Below are positions 32,603 to 42,607 of a stretch of 64,000 nt of DNA, piece by piece. Every line of letters begins with the position of its first letter. Within the stretch, counting starts at the first letter, position 1. The notes below the pieces were generated by a model. That model saw only the letters and a program-made list of their open reading frames with translations. It did not search any database and was not told the DNA's origin. Source of the DNA: Phorcus lineatus (lineage: Eukaryota; Mollusca; Gastropoda; Trochida; Trochidae); the NCBI GenBank assembly GCA_921293015.1, contig OV121095.1, positions 38,041,484 to 38,105,483 of the forward strand, in the 5' to 3' direction. The translations under genes and the position numbers were made by a program.

Positions 32603-33577
32603 CATATAGGAATCAATGAATCCCTCTTGAATCCCTGAACATTGTCTGAAGTCGAGAACAACAAGGTTAGGGGACAATGCTACACTGAATTTCAGTGCAG
32701 TCCCAACCATGGTTCGCTAGTTCTATCCGATGCTCGATGTTTTCACCGCAATGCATAGCCACAATGGTGTTGCGGGCTTTCTCCCTGCAATAATACCAGC
32801 TAGCAGCCGTGTTACAAGCGAAATACTCATGAAAGCGGCGTTTACTTTATCACTCACCTTCATATAATAAGTAGGAACTTTTTTAATTAGAAGAAGAAAA
32901 GGTCTATTACCTAATCATTTCAATATTCTAAAAATTACATAATTTTATTTTTAATTCTAATTCTACTGAAAGGCACTTTGTTTCCGTTAAACACAATTTG
33001 AAAAATATTAAATCAAACAAACAATGAATAAACCAACCCCATGTTCTGTAAACACGATATCCTATTTGATGATTGTTATCTTAACTTATATTGTTATCTT
33101 GTATCACTCAAATGGTGTAAGCATTTTAGTAGTAACATAATACTTCCCCTACCAATCCCCACTTCGGATATTGTTTTGTTTGGTAGCCTTGCTACACAAG
33201 CCCCTCCCCCTTCCCACTGTCCTACAAAATTAGGGAATTTCGACCCCCTCACTTCCAAAATTTTGGCTACGGGTTCCTTTTCCTAATCGTTAAATAACTA
33301 AACGTATGAGGATAGCCACTTATCTCATATCATCATTTTATACAGAAAATGCCAATCGATAGAGAATTTTAAATAATCAACTTGATTAACAAAAGTAAAG
33401 CTATGAATTAAAATAAGTTATTATCCATCTTGTCTGTGATGATCTTAAAACCTTTATGATAATTGGGTTCTACATTGTACATATGCTGCAACTCTCACTA
33501 TTGTTACTCTTACCTGCTGGATGTAAGGTCAAAGAACACAACAAGACGCACACAACGAAGTTTGATATAGGACACAT
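28970..33577 (-). CDS. Type I membrane receptor with two Ig-like domains (complete, 6 exons, about 356 aa)
   Basis: Exons are 33577-33514 (signal peptide), 32188-31835 (Ig), 31376-31059 (Ig-like), 30512-30459 (stalk), 30227-30142 (membrane helix) and 29164-28970 (tail). Introns 1-4 are phase 1 and intron 5 is phase 0; all have GT/AG ends and the lengths sum to 357 codons including stop. The signal peptide is MCPISNFVVCVLLCSLTL. The first domain has YVTC...C and the DRGEYSC motif of Ig folds plus NKS, NSS and NIT sequons. The second is Cys-rich with WTWRL. A Leu/Val helix (WILSVSLLVLAVLTVLSVI) precedes a 65-residue acidic tail with an ENHTLL dileucine motif. There is no ITAM, ITIM or TIR. It is a surface receptor or adhesion protein of unknown ligand, divergent from the gene at 34743. 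Confidence 0.85.
30142..30227 (-). CDS. Transmembrane exon of the Ig receptor
   Basis: 86 bases, acceptor ATTCCAG, donor GTAAAT in phase 0. It encodes KRHITNHL and then a 19-20 residue helix of Leu, Val and Ile. Confidence 0.88.
30459..30512 (-). CDS. Stalk exon of the Ig receptor
   Basis: 54 bases, phase 1-1, acceptor GTTTCAG, donor GTAAGT. It encodes the acidic, Pro-containing ESDTDTPPVKMNF stretch just outside the membrane. Confidence 0.75.
31059..31376 (-). CDS. Second Ig-like, Cys-rich exon of the receptor
   Basis: A 318-base phase 1-1 exon with acceptor ACATTAG and donor GTATAA. It has LHFSCSTLQ, WTWRLTD and six to seven cysteines, including DSGSCVYSEKDCLDRC and a VDVGCSIAG strand. 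The lengths and Cys/Trp spacing suggest an Ig-like fold, but the D-x-G-x-Y-x-C motif is absent. A broken duplicate lies at 32322-32563. Confidence 0.82.
31835..32188 (-). CDS. Ig-domain exon of the receptor
   Basis: A 354-base phase 1-1 exon with acceptor TTACAG and donor GTATTA. It encodes a V/I-set-like Ig domain: SPVLTVRPDHVDV, YVTCTF, an extra CFEDDPC pair, LQLRVRQVTCKDRGEYSC and a G-strand IVRLNVT. The Asp-x-Gly-x-Tyr-x-Cys motif is intact. Confidence 0.9.
32131..32320. repeat. Tandem duplication (97-bp offset) over the start of the Ig exon and its acceptor
   Basis: The segment from 32131 recurs almost unchanged from 32228, including the acceptor and first codons of the Ig exon. The second copy lacks the rest of the exon. 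Confidence 0.9.
32322..32563 (-). pseudogene. Truncated copy of the second Ig-like exon
   Basis: It is nearly identical to about 31099-31340 over the WTWRLTD...VDVGCSIAG part, with a small in-frame loss after the SSEL residues. It lacks both the acceptor side (replaced by a TA repeat) and the donor side (fused to the duplicated first Ig fragment). It cannot be spliced as an exon. Confidence 0.85.
32564..32598. repeat. (TA)n microsatellite
   Basis: About 35 bases of TA at the breakpoint of the duplicated Ig exon. Confidence 0.95.
32685..32811 (-). repeat. 127-bp repeat, minus-strand copy
   Basis: Its reverse complement matches 35578-35700 over the whole length, sharing TATTATTGCAG, GTGGCTATGCATTGCG and GAACTAGCGAACCATGG. 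It lies in intron 1 of the Ig receptor in that gene's sense orientation. Confidence 0.8.
33514..33577 (-). CDS. Signal-peptide exon of the Ig receptor
   Basis: ATG at 33577 starts 21 codons plus one base (phase 1), then donor GTAAGA. The core NFVVCVLLCSLTL is a clear secretion signal. The start was chosen because the next exon needs phase 1 and no other ATG gives it. Confidence 0.75.
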
Positions 33578-34742
33578 TTCCCAATCTTTTAGCAAAAGCC
33601 AACCAGTGGCTACGTCACCCTGTACACATTACAGATCAGATCTTTTTCGATTATTAAAATGAGGTCATTTTCCAAGAACCGATATCTCTCCATGAGAGTA
33701 GCTAGTTCGTGGAAAATAGGGGGTTTTATTGTTTGTTGTCGTTACGACCTAGTTAACTTATTCAATCGATTTACATGTACTTCCTGGTCGGTCACGTGAC
33801 ATTGAATAACACCCGGTAAGTTAATCTATTTCTATTTATTTCAATAACAGAAGAAATTTAACAGCTGGTCATAAACAGCTGTAAATATGAAGGTAGAGTT
33901 TTGTTTAGAGATCTTTGCAACTCTTAGTGACAGGTGTACTAGTGCATGACAAAAGGCTGACTCCTTTTCACTAGGTCATTTCTCATTAGATTTGAAACCC
34001 GATATACGGCAATGAGTCAAAATGGGCTCTATATATGGTGTTCACATTTTACGTAAGCAATGCATTCGGAACACGAACTCGTTGTCAGGTAATTCCAGGT
34101 TCTATATACGGGTATCGTAGCGTCTTACAACGGGTTTCGGTTTGATCAAAATTCATTTTGCAGGTAAGTGTGAGGTTGTGCGAATGTTGATATCGTGTCA
34201 ACGACATATCATCTTTCTATTTAAATGGCATTTTTATAATGTATTTAGTATGTACAGCGTAGTTTGATTTATCTAACAAAAGATGACATTTGGTTTTTTT
34301 ATTTTTAGAATGAAATGTTTCAGGTTTGTATACTTTTCTCAGTTTTGTTATGAATTCGCTTGTTGACATATGACATACATTGTATTTAGTAAATGTAGGG
34401 ATATTGACTACATGTAAAATTGCCTTGCTTCGGAGAGTTTTGACCGTGGTTTGGACAATTTTTCTTTTTCTTTATACGAACTGTAAATCTTTAATTTAAC
34501 TGACATACATTTGTGAATGATTTTTGACTTACGATTTAGCGTTTGAATTGTGTATGTGTCTCATGTTAAAAATTTGCAAATTCCTGAATTACAGAAAGTG
34601 AATTTCATTTGTTTAGTACACTCTCTTCGTTAGTCATGTGTACAGTAAATATTCAATGTGTATGATATAGATATATTACTATTTGGAATATAATGAATTA
34701 TAGTTGTCTCGTTTCTATGAAGATCAAGTCATCGTGTCAAGG
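33578..34742. promoter_or_regulatory. Shared upstream region of two divergent genes
   Basis: The start codons of the Ig receptor (33577, minus) and the multi-span gene (34743, plus) are about 1.17 kb apart and face away from each other. Inside are a palindromic TCACGTGA E-box at 33792-33799, a CTATATATGG TATA/CArG-like box at 34028-34037, and a likely noncoding first exon of the plus gene ending at donor GTAAGT after 34163. Bidirectional promoter activity is an inference from spacing. Confidence 0.45.
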
Positions 34743-34788
34743 ATGGAAAATATGCAGCGAATGTTCGGGCTTATATTTCTTCTTTGCA
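34743..34788 (+). CDS. Signal-peptide exon of the multi-span gene
   Basis: ATG in good context (AGGATGG), 15 codons plus one base, donor GTAAGT. The hydrophobic core GLIFLLC continues into the next exon as ILSNVSG. Confidence 0.75.
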
Positions 34789-37700
34789 GTAAGTTGTTTC
34801 AAACTCTTTTAAGTTTTAAATACATAAATGTGGAATGATAAAACGAAACGGCATTTGTTCCATTTTGTAAAAAAATACGAGCAAGCTTAAATTGATACAC
34901 ATATGAGAGTGATATCTATGCAAAATCGTCAAAACAATTCAAAACTTTAATCGGCATATCAAATGATGATGGAAGGGGGTAGAATAGCAGAGATCTATGT
35001 TTAAAATGTTTATTCTGTTTAATTTTTTTTTAAACATTTATCATTCACTTGACAAGATTCCGAATTGTGGATTTTAACTCATAAGAATCATTCCTTTGAA
35101 AAAAGATGTTGAATTAAACTTTCGTAATTGCATTTGCACAGAGACTCAAAATGCTTAAATTCATTTTCAGTTTTATCTAATGTGAGCGGTCTTAAAACCC
35201 ATGTCACCTGCAAACGGGAGAACACTCAAAAACTCTTTAGCAAACTTTACAACATCAATCTGCTGGTAAATGACACTGAAGTTGCTATGGTTGATGAACA
35301 ATCGGCTGAGAAGACGAGTAAGGTTCCACAACCATACACTGTGGAGGTGTCCGGCAGTCTAAGCAAGAACAGCGTATATCTTGAGGCTGACCTTGAACTG
35401 GACTGCAACGTCACTGAGACTGTTGAATGTCAGATCTTTGGTTTCAACGTGGATATGACAGGAAGCAAAACAGTTGTTCTCCAACCAAACATCACCTTTG
35501 AGGGTAAGTGACATAGAGCGTGTAGAGATAATGTGTGTAGGGATGTAACGCAGATTTCAAGATTGTTTCACTTATTTCACGGCTACTAATATTATTGCAG
35601 AGAGAAAGCCTATAACCACTTTGTGGCTATGCATTGCGTTGAAACCTACGAGCCACGACTGGAACTAGCGAACCATGGGTAGTACTACACTGATATTTAG
35701 TATGCAATACGCAGGAAAGTTAATGATTATAGAACAATTCTCTACTGGCTGGTGGGGTTCCAAAGTAAAATTAATATTTTCATCAGGATTGAAACACGAT
35801 CTATTTTGAATCACAATCGCATTGACCCTCGATGGATATGTTTAGATATACAATAAATCTCTCTAAGATGGATCTTTCCTGTTCGCAGCAAAAGTAATGA
35901 AGATTGATAACAACATTCACCCGAAACTTGAAAGATACGCAACCGGAGATGAAGTACACATATTGTGTTCAGCTGATGTGGGATCTGTAGACGAGAGTTG
36001 GTCGGTCCAAGCTGGAGATGAATCCCTGTACTTCATCACAAACACATCTCTCACACGATCTGCATGTGCATACCACACCACAGCGTCCTTCCAATACACA
36101 TTTAACTCTGCCGGTTGGATTCATATTAACTGCAAATATGGAGAGACTGAAGTCGGAAATTTTTCATTTGAAGCTGTGGACATGCATGGTAAGTACTTTG
36201 TTTCTAGATAATTATTAGATGCCTGTTTCCTTCTTTCTTTTTCTGCAAACGTCCGTATTGTTTTATAATATGTTTATCGTATTCGTATCGATCTACCGAT
36301 AGTTCCAAGGGCACTGCGGTCATTAATGAGTTCCCCTGACCCATTTTTGGTCCTTGCATGAAGCCGAAACCTTATGTCAGTAATTACACCTATCTTTGTT
36401 GGTCATGAGGTAATTGGATGAGCTTCTAGGTCGACCAGACCTGCCATCATCTTCAGTAATCTGTCCGTCACGTTTAACACAGCAACCCACTTGGCAACTG
36501 TGGAGAATGCAATGGAGTCATCACCAGAGCATCGACCATGTCTTCATGGATTCCAGGTTTATAGAGAGTTTGGAAGTAGTGGATTGTTACATCATGTCTA
36601 TTCAACGAACTTTTTTAATTTACCCTCGTAGCACGGATTTTTTCTGGCATGGTACCACAATTACATGTACTAACTATACTTCACTGTTGCTGAAAGTGAG
36701 AGAAGCTATCAAGCTTAAAATGGCTAAATGAAATCCTCCCTCACCTTCCTTAGTCTCCTGACCATGCAACATCTGACTTACTCCTCTTTCCAAAAACGGA
36801 GTCACTTCGCTTTCAAGATAATGAAACACTGATTTCGGAAGTAAAGTCAAGGTTTGAAAAGCAGCCTTCTCTTTAGTTGTATAAAACGACGGGAGAAATG
36901 TGTTACTGTTGGTGATTGCTATGTAGAGAAGGACTATCAACCGTCCAATTTTTGTTCCACTAAGTTCACTGCATATGGAAATCTTTGATAAACGTTCTTG
37001 TACATATATGTTTTTATTTACAATTTAATTTTTTAGAGTTCTTGGTGGACACAAGGGATACATGTTATAAACCATTTTACACATGAAAAGGGAAAACGAA
37101 ATATAAATCATCACCGTTAATTACAAGCCAATAAATCCAAAACAGCTGAAGGTCAAATGACATGGACTGTAAGATTCTGTACTATAACATATGACATTGT
37201 TTAGTAAATAAATGTCATAACATTGATATCGATATCGCATTCAGAGAAAATTTAAAAAAATATTTACAATGTAGCATATGGAGGCTACATTTAGATTTAA
37301 TTTGTATCGTTGGTAGGTTTCACAGTCAGGTACAATCTTGGCAAATGACCTTGGTGTTTTTTGTTTGAAAAATTGTGTTTGGAATTAGAAAGACATGGTT
37401 GAAATTGTATATTCTTTATATGTTGCAGAGATCTTGAGCTTTCACCTTCTCTTGTCCAGCATGGTGTTAGTGTACCTTCCTTTTGTCATCATGCCTTCAC
37501 TTTGGTGCTCATGCAGTGTGTGTTCCAAGACATATCGAAACCCAGGTAATTTGCCCTCAGAATAATCAATTAAAGTTGCAAAATCTAAATCGGTATCTTG
37601 ATCTTCAATATTATCCTTTTAGGAACGTCTCTTGAAATGAAGGCAGGCGGATTTCACTTCGAGTGATATATTAACATATGTGATTTAAATGATCATTTCG

Positions 37701-40700
37701 CCTCGTCCAAGAAAAGTCGACGTTTTCACTTAATGCTTACATACGATAACATCATTCTACTGTATGCTTTGCGTAGTATTTTTCTTCTTTATGTGACTTT
37801 ACGTTTTAGTCATTTCTCGTTGTATGTTATTAAACGGGAGTGAGTATTTGATATTTTAGACCCAGAATTATATGAAAGCAAAAGCATGACAATCGCCGAG
37901 ATTACCATTGCCCAAGCGCCGCTATCATTGTGACGTCATGTGACATCAGTGACCACGCGATGTTATGATATCGTGCTATAACATTGCATATTTATCTTCA
38001 ACGGACGAGTAATAAATCTTTACATAGATCAATGTATTTCGTGCATTTCGATCTATAAACTTTTTTGTTCAACACTAAATAGTTATAAGTCAATCACGAC
38101 AATTTCCAGCGATAAATGAAATGAAGAGAACACTTTGGGTATAACACCGGGATATCTAACACGGTAAACATGCAATAGTTATTAGACTAATGATATATGC
38201 AGGTACAGCTGCAAAGCGAAACTTTGTTCACTTTGCGTTTCCTAGTGCAAACATAACGTATGATTGAATTTCGTTCACGAGTAGCAGTGCGAAAACTAAA
38301 GGTATACTGTTGAATTTCAAAATGTAAGGAAGATCCATTGTACTTGAATGCAATTGTGTAATGCCCTACAGTTAACCTCAATAATTTTGGCAGGTCAGAG
38401 TAGTTAACAGGGGTAAACATTTCGCAAATATAGATTTTATTTTTCTCTACAAAATCCTTAATAAGTGATCAACAGCTTGAAACACAAGTCATGTTTTTCT
38501 TTTGCACTACGTCAAAATGTGCTGATTTTGTTTTATCTCAGAGTGTCTATATGGAACAATTTATTCAAAATTAAAGGAATTTCGAAAATATAACCCCTTC
38601 TGGGATTTTTCATCATGCCAAAATTCGAATTTCTATAGAAGAAACCAGAAAACGAATGGGTATTTTACAAATGGACAGTTGATGATCCGTTGTCAGTTTT
38701 GCTGAAGGTATTTTATGGAAATACAAACTAAACGCAAATTACATGATATTTGCACAGTAGTAAGGGAACAAACTTTCGGTATAATGCTGTAGCCAATCAT
38801 TGTATTTAATGGTCATCTTTACATTTCAGATAACAACAGATTTAAATGTATAAGAAGCCTGGTATCCTTTTTGGACTTCGTCATTTTTATCATATGGTGG
38901 ATATGTGTCTATAGCGAGTATAACCAGTCAAAGGAAATTTCAGGTACGCATTATCAGTTTTAAGAAACAATTTTTTAATAATTTTTTTGCTCATATGCGT
39001 TTGGTCGTTTTTTTGTAAAATGACACAAATTTTTACTTGGCCAAAATACCATCTGTCTTGAGATCAATTCAAAGATCATCCCAAACTTGCATCTTTATCT
39101 CTAAATGCCAAAATAAATTTATAATCTTGTTGTAAATCATATAAGAAAAACGCGAAATAGATGTTGTGCATGAATATTAGTTAATTGATCTACTAAACAC
39201 TATCAACATATATGTTCCTCATATCTACTGCAAAAAAGTTTCCAGAATTACATTTGAGTCATTGGCGCACCATTGTCTGATTTTCGACAAATTGCAACTT
39301 AAACCTGTATATTGTCTCCGTTGTGAACTGATCACCAATAAGATGGTAGTTTTCAGAGATGACCACTACTTCTCGATAAAAAACGCCATTTATAAAGTTG
39401 GAAATATTGAACTCCAACAACATACTCTGTGCCCATTTAACACTCGCAGTGAATTTCAATATTTACAATTCAAGACATCCATTCTTCAATTTAATATTTT
39501 GCCTACGTGTAGCTAACAATTAATTTAGAATTAATCTCATGAATGATATTGACAGCATAAGGAATTCTGAGATTGGAAAATGGTTTCATCATTTTAGAAC
39601 GAACGAGGTTTTTTTTTAAAAATCTGAAAGTCGTACTTTTTATGGTTTTCTTTCCAGGTTATGTTACCTATGCTTGCATAGAAGGACTTTTCATTCTAGG
39701 CTATGCAATTTACAGATTCCTCTTTCCCTACATCGAAAAGGAAGGTGAGACGTGAAAATTCATTTTATACATTATTTGTCTCACTGAAAATTCCTTTGTA
39801 AACCATTACATATCTCTTCAATAATACTATTTTAAAATTAATTGTTCTTTGAAATAAGCATATGACACTGATTGAACAGATCGGAGCCGTCACAAGTTCC
39901 AAATTTCAATTTCCTTAATTTTGCTGTTTGAGTGAAACATGAACAGAAAAGAAACAGCTATGCATAAGAATTTTATAGATAAACGATACCTATTTTATTT
40001 CAAAGGAAACCTGCTTCAATAGATTCATCCGATAACAAACTATTTCCTTTGTGTTTATATACTTACAGTATATGTATACGTTTTAGATAATAAATCTATG
40101 TATAGGTTCTATAGTAATAGATCGCATCAACAAGTCATGTCAAAAGTTTGATTTGATTATATTTGGCGTGTGCTTATTTTGATTTGAAAAACATAATACA
40201 GTTATAACTGTAGTTCCATACTATTTTTCTTTACAGACAATTGGTATGGTGAAAAGCGAGCCTACAACAGTCGGGTAACAACTTCTCACGGAGCCGTGAT
40301 GACGCCTATTATCTGTTGGCTCATGACGAAGGTACCAAACAAGTTGCCGTTCTCTCTAATAGGTTAGTATGATATAAACAAAGGTTAAATGGCGTTTTTA
40401 CGTTTACAGTTCCTGTGATGGAAAACAACCACAGGTTATTCAGTGAGAAACATTTTCTATTCATAACATATCATTTTGCGTCATATAGTATCATGACAGG
40501 GAACCATAAGCAAAATTATTTCCATTCCATTTTTTTTAGTTTTGAGCTTTCATTATCGATTTTGAATACAAAGCGAATATATAAATGAGGTAAGATTGAA
40601 TACTTTTGCCAATCATCATATTATCAACTTGGAACTTATACTGAACTTGGAGAAATAATTATCGTCATGAATAGTGTCGTGAGTAAGGGTCTATTATTTA

Positions 40701-42200
40701 TTTTTGCTTCAAACTAAAAAAAAGTTTGAAGGATTGCAAGAGTGTTATGTCACTTTTACATCCTGTTTTTACTTGGAGGGTTTATTTGGTTCTTCTGAGG
40801 AACTAGAGGAAAGCAGAAAAATTTGCTATTCGTCATTCGAATGACGAACAGCGAACAACTGTCTACATTCTGGTCGCCCTTTCAAGCCTGAGTCATCTAC
40901 TTTCAGAATGTCAAAAACCTGCATCACATCTAGCGGTAGATAGAACTGTAAAAGCACTTCATATCATGTACATGAGGACAAATTGACAATATGAATTAGA
41001 TACTATCGTATCGTAAACCTGAAATGTTTCACCACTCATCTGGCAAACGCTCAGTTGCAACAAAGAAAACATTTGATACTATCAAAGACTTTGATTGCTT
41101 AAGAACACGGCTTCCCACTGGTCACGCATGTTAGATCTTCTCCTGTTTTCAAAAAGTATCAATCCTGTTAATGATATCAAATTGTACACACATGTTTACT
41201 AAAAAAACCATTTTTTTTCATATCGTTTCATATGTTGAAATTTTAAAAGCTCTTTTTCATCATTTTACTCAGTTGGTACTTTGTAAACATCAAATCAGAT
41301 AACATTTTTCTAGCAAAAGGGACATGGAGTCCAACAAGTGTGAAGAGCCCAAGCGAGTGTGGACAAATGCTAAAGGCATTTTTTGTCAAAACGCAAATTC
41401 TTTAAATTTAAAATGAGCGCTGTATTGATTCTGTAGTTGTTCGAACAAATAGATTAGTTCGACATTAAACATTTCACATTTTAACTTATTTATTCCAAAA
41501 AGCAAGCTTACACTTAATATGAATTACTTTAGAAGATATCTAAAATATGTTAAAATGCAGTGATTATACACCAAAAAGCTAGGCAGTCGATTTTGACCTG
41601 GACAGGTCGCGAGTCGGGCATATACACTTCAATCACGATAACTTTAAAAGTATACGTGTTATGTAAGTTTTATTGTACCGCGTGATTTGAGACTCGTGAA
41701 TAAAGAAATCAACAGACTTTTTTGCAACATGACAGGAAGAAATTTTGTTGATTTAAGACATTTGAATCCTTTAGGAGATATTTGGGGAGATATTTGCTGT
41801 TTACAGTGCAATAAAAGTGAAAAGATCTCACTGAAATTGTGTTGTGGTCGCGTTGTTATTAACTGTCCACCGGTAATGAGGCCGTTACAAACAAACAACT
41901 TCCGTTTTCGGGTGGACATTGCTTACCCTCTGTTGTATAGTGACAGTAAACAGGTGATTTTTGTACGAAAACTTGACAATAGGGCGCTCAATAGTTACTC
42001 TCAAGACAATGTGAAAGTTTCAGTTTGCACGCCAGCATATACGCCATGAAAAGCCCTCTTTACCAAATCTTTGAGACGTATCATCTTTTCGTTTTGTTTC
42101 AGAAATTTTCTTCTGGATAGTATCGGTTGCTTCTACATTGACCTTCGTATTTGTGTCCCATCGGAGAGAGCACGATGACTGGGGGAAGAAATCCAAGTAG
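34743..42200 (+). CDS. Unrecognised multi-span membrane protein with a two-module ectodomain (complete, 8 exons, 406 aa)
   Basis: Exons are 34743-34788, 35171-35503, 35889-36188, 37429-37545, 38830-38943, 39658-39744, 40237-40362 and 42103-42200. Every intron is phase 1 with GT/AG ends and the total is 407 codons including TAG. The signal peptide is MENMQRMFGLIFLLC... Two roughly 100-residue extracellular modules follow, each with paired cysteines and several N-glycosylation sequons (NDT, NVT, NIT, NTS, NFS). They are Ig-like in size and Cys/Trp placement but lack a firm motif. Membrane segments then come one per exon: SSMVLVYLPFVIMPSLW, LVSFLDFVIFIIWWICVY, ACIEGLFILGYAIYRFLF and IFFWIVSVASTLTFVFV. 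The C-terminus is DDWGKKSK, a dilysine ER-retrieval form if cytosolic. I know no family with this layout. Its divergent partner is the Ig receptor. Confidence 0.82.
35171..35503 (+). CDS. Ectodomain module 1 exon
   Basis: 333 bases, phase 1-1, acceptor CATTTTCAG, donor GTAAGT. It carries VTCKREN, YNINLLVNDTEVAM, LELDCNVTETVECQIFGF and a closing VVLQPNITFEG strand. The Cys pattern and beta-like alternation suggest an Ig-like or fibronectin-like sandwich, not assigned. Confidence 0.82.
35578..35700 (+). repeat. About 123-bp repeat, plus-strand copy
   Basis: It matches the reverse complement of 32685-32811. It lies in intron 2 of the multi-span gene in that gene's sense orientation. Both copies share one reading frame (CREKA, VAMHC, ELANHG), suggesting descent from a coding fragment, but neither is in phase with its host gene. 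Confidence 0.78.
35889..36188 (+). CDS. Ectodomain module 2 exon
   Basis: 300 bases, phase 1-1, acceptor TTCGCAG, donor GTAAGT. It encodes EVHILCSADVGSVDESWSVQ, a middle Cys, and FNSAGWIHINCKYGETE, which reads like the C-W-C core of an Ig fold. Confidence 0.82.
36412..36545 (-). pseudogene. Mariner-like transposase N-terminal fragment
   Basis: The minus strand reads SIAFSTVAKWVAVLN and then, after a frameshift, RDGQITEDDGRSGRPRSSSN. This is the helix-turn-helix plus GRSGRP hinge of mariner/Tc transposases. It is short and frameshifted and lies in an intron of the multi-span gene on the opposite strand. Confidence 0.7.
37429..37545 (+). CDS. Membrane segment 1 exon
   Basis: 117 bases, phase 1-1, acceptor TGTTGCAG, donor GTAATT. 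A long hydrophobic helix is followed by a Cys-rich juxtamembrane CSCSVCSKTYR, a plausible palmitoylation site on the cytosolic side. Confidence 0.8.
38830..38943 (+). CDS. Membrane segment 2 exon
   Basis: 114 bases, phase 1-1, acceptor ACATTTCAG, donor GTACGC. It encodes RFKCIRSLVSFLDFVIFIIW then WICVYSEYNQ. Confidence 0.8.
39658..39744 (+). CDS. Membrane segment 3 exon
   Basis: 87 bases, phase 1-1, acceptor TTTCCAG, donor GTGAGA. It encodes YVTYACIEGLFILGYAIY then RFLFPYIEKE. Confidence 0.8.
40237..40362 (+). CDS. Loop exon with a short hydrophobic patch
   Basis: 126 bases, phase 1-1, acceptor TTTACAG, donor GTTAGT. It encodes a polar loop (NWYGEKRAYNSRVTTS) and a brief hydrophobic stretch (MTPIICWLM) that might be a re-entrant or short fifth crossing. 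Confidence 0.75.
42103..42200 (+). CDS. Last exon: membrane segment 4 and KKSK terminus
   Basis: 98 bases, acceptor TTGTTTCAG, ending at TAG 42198-42200. The last helix is followed by SHRREHDDWGKKSK. A MITE-like half-element starts right after the stop and would lie in the 3' UTR. Confidence 0.82.
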
Positions 42201-42212
42201 ATGTGCCTTTTA

Positions 42213-42360
42213 AAAATAGATATACACTCCGTCCTGCTAAATCAGCGTCTATGAATCTGCTCTCGTTCTTTCCTAATACCGTGATCTCTTTCGGGATAAA
42301 TCCCTCGTATGTCTTTCTATCTAACCAGCCAATGAGACGACCTGCAACTGGACAATGACA
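42213..42360. mobile_element. Half copy of the foldback MITE family
   Basis: It shares CCTGCTA..ATCAGCGT, GAATCTGCT, CCTCGTAT and CTATCTAACCAGCCAATGAG with the right half (reverse complement) of the element at 4348-4670. The second arm is missing. It directly follows the stop codon of the multi-span gene. Confidence 0.7.
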
Positions 42361-42540
42361 GGCTACATTGATAAATGCAGACTATCGTTTCTTGGGCGGT
42401 TGTTTAATAATCATTGTCATTCATCAAGTTTTTGTTGTGCATTTCTGTCATTCAATATTGAATTACTAAATAAGTCAGAAAGCATATGTGCTTGTCTGTC
42501 AATAGATTTGTTATTGATAATGTACATTATTGTTACTTGA

Positions 42541-42607
42541 GTGAACCACAGACACGTGAGTACACTATATAAAGTTTTTATATTATACTCGCGTATCTGT
42601 GGTTCAT
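42541..42607. repeat. Small hairpin, 22-bp arms
   Basis: GTGAACCACAGACACGTGAG and its inverse (CTCGCGTATCTGTGGTTCAT) flank a 23-base AT-rich spacer, with three mismatches. Probably a miniature foldback element. Confidence 0.75.

Noticed and set aside
35599-35679. Possible extra exon of the multi-span gene within the 123-bp repeat (acceptor TTGCAG, donor GTAGTA)
   Set aside because: In the phase required by exon 2 it contains a stop, so it cannot be a frame-preserving exon.
41659-42049. Overlapping frames on both strands in the last intron of the multi-span gene
   Set aside because: The splice sites skip this region cleanly and neither peptide resembles a known domain.
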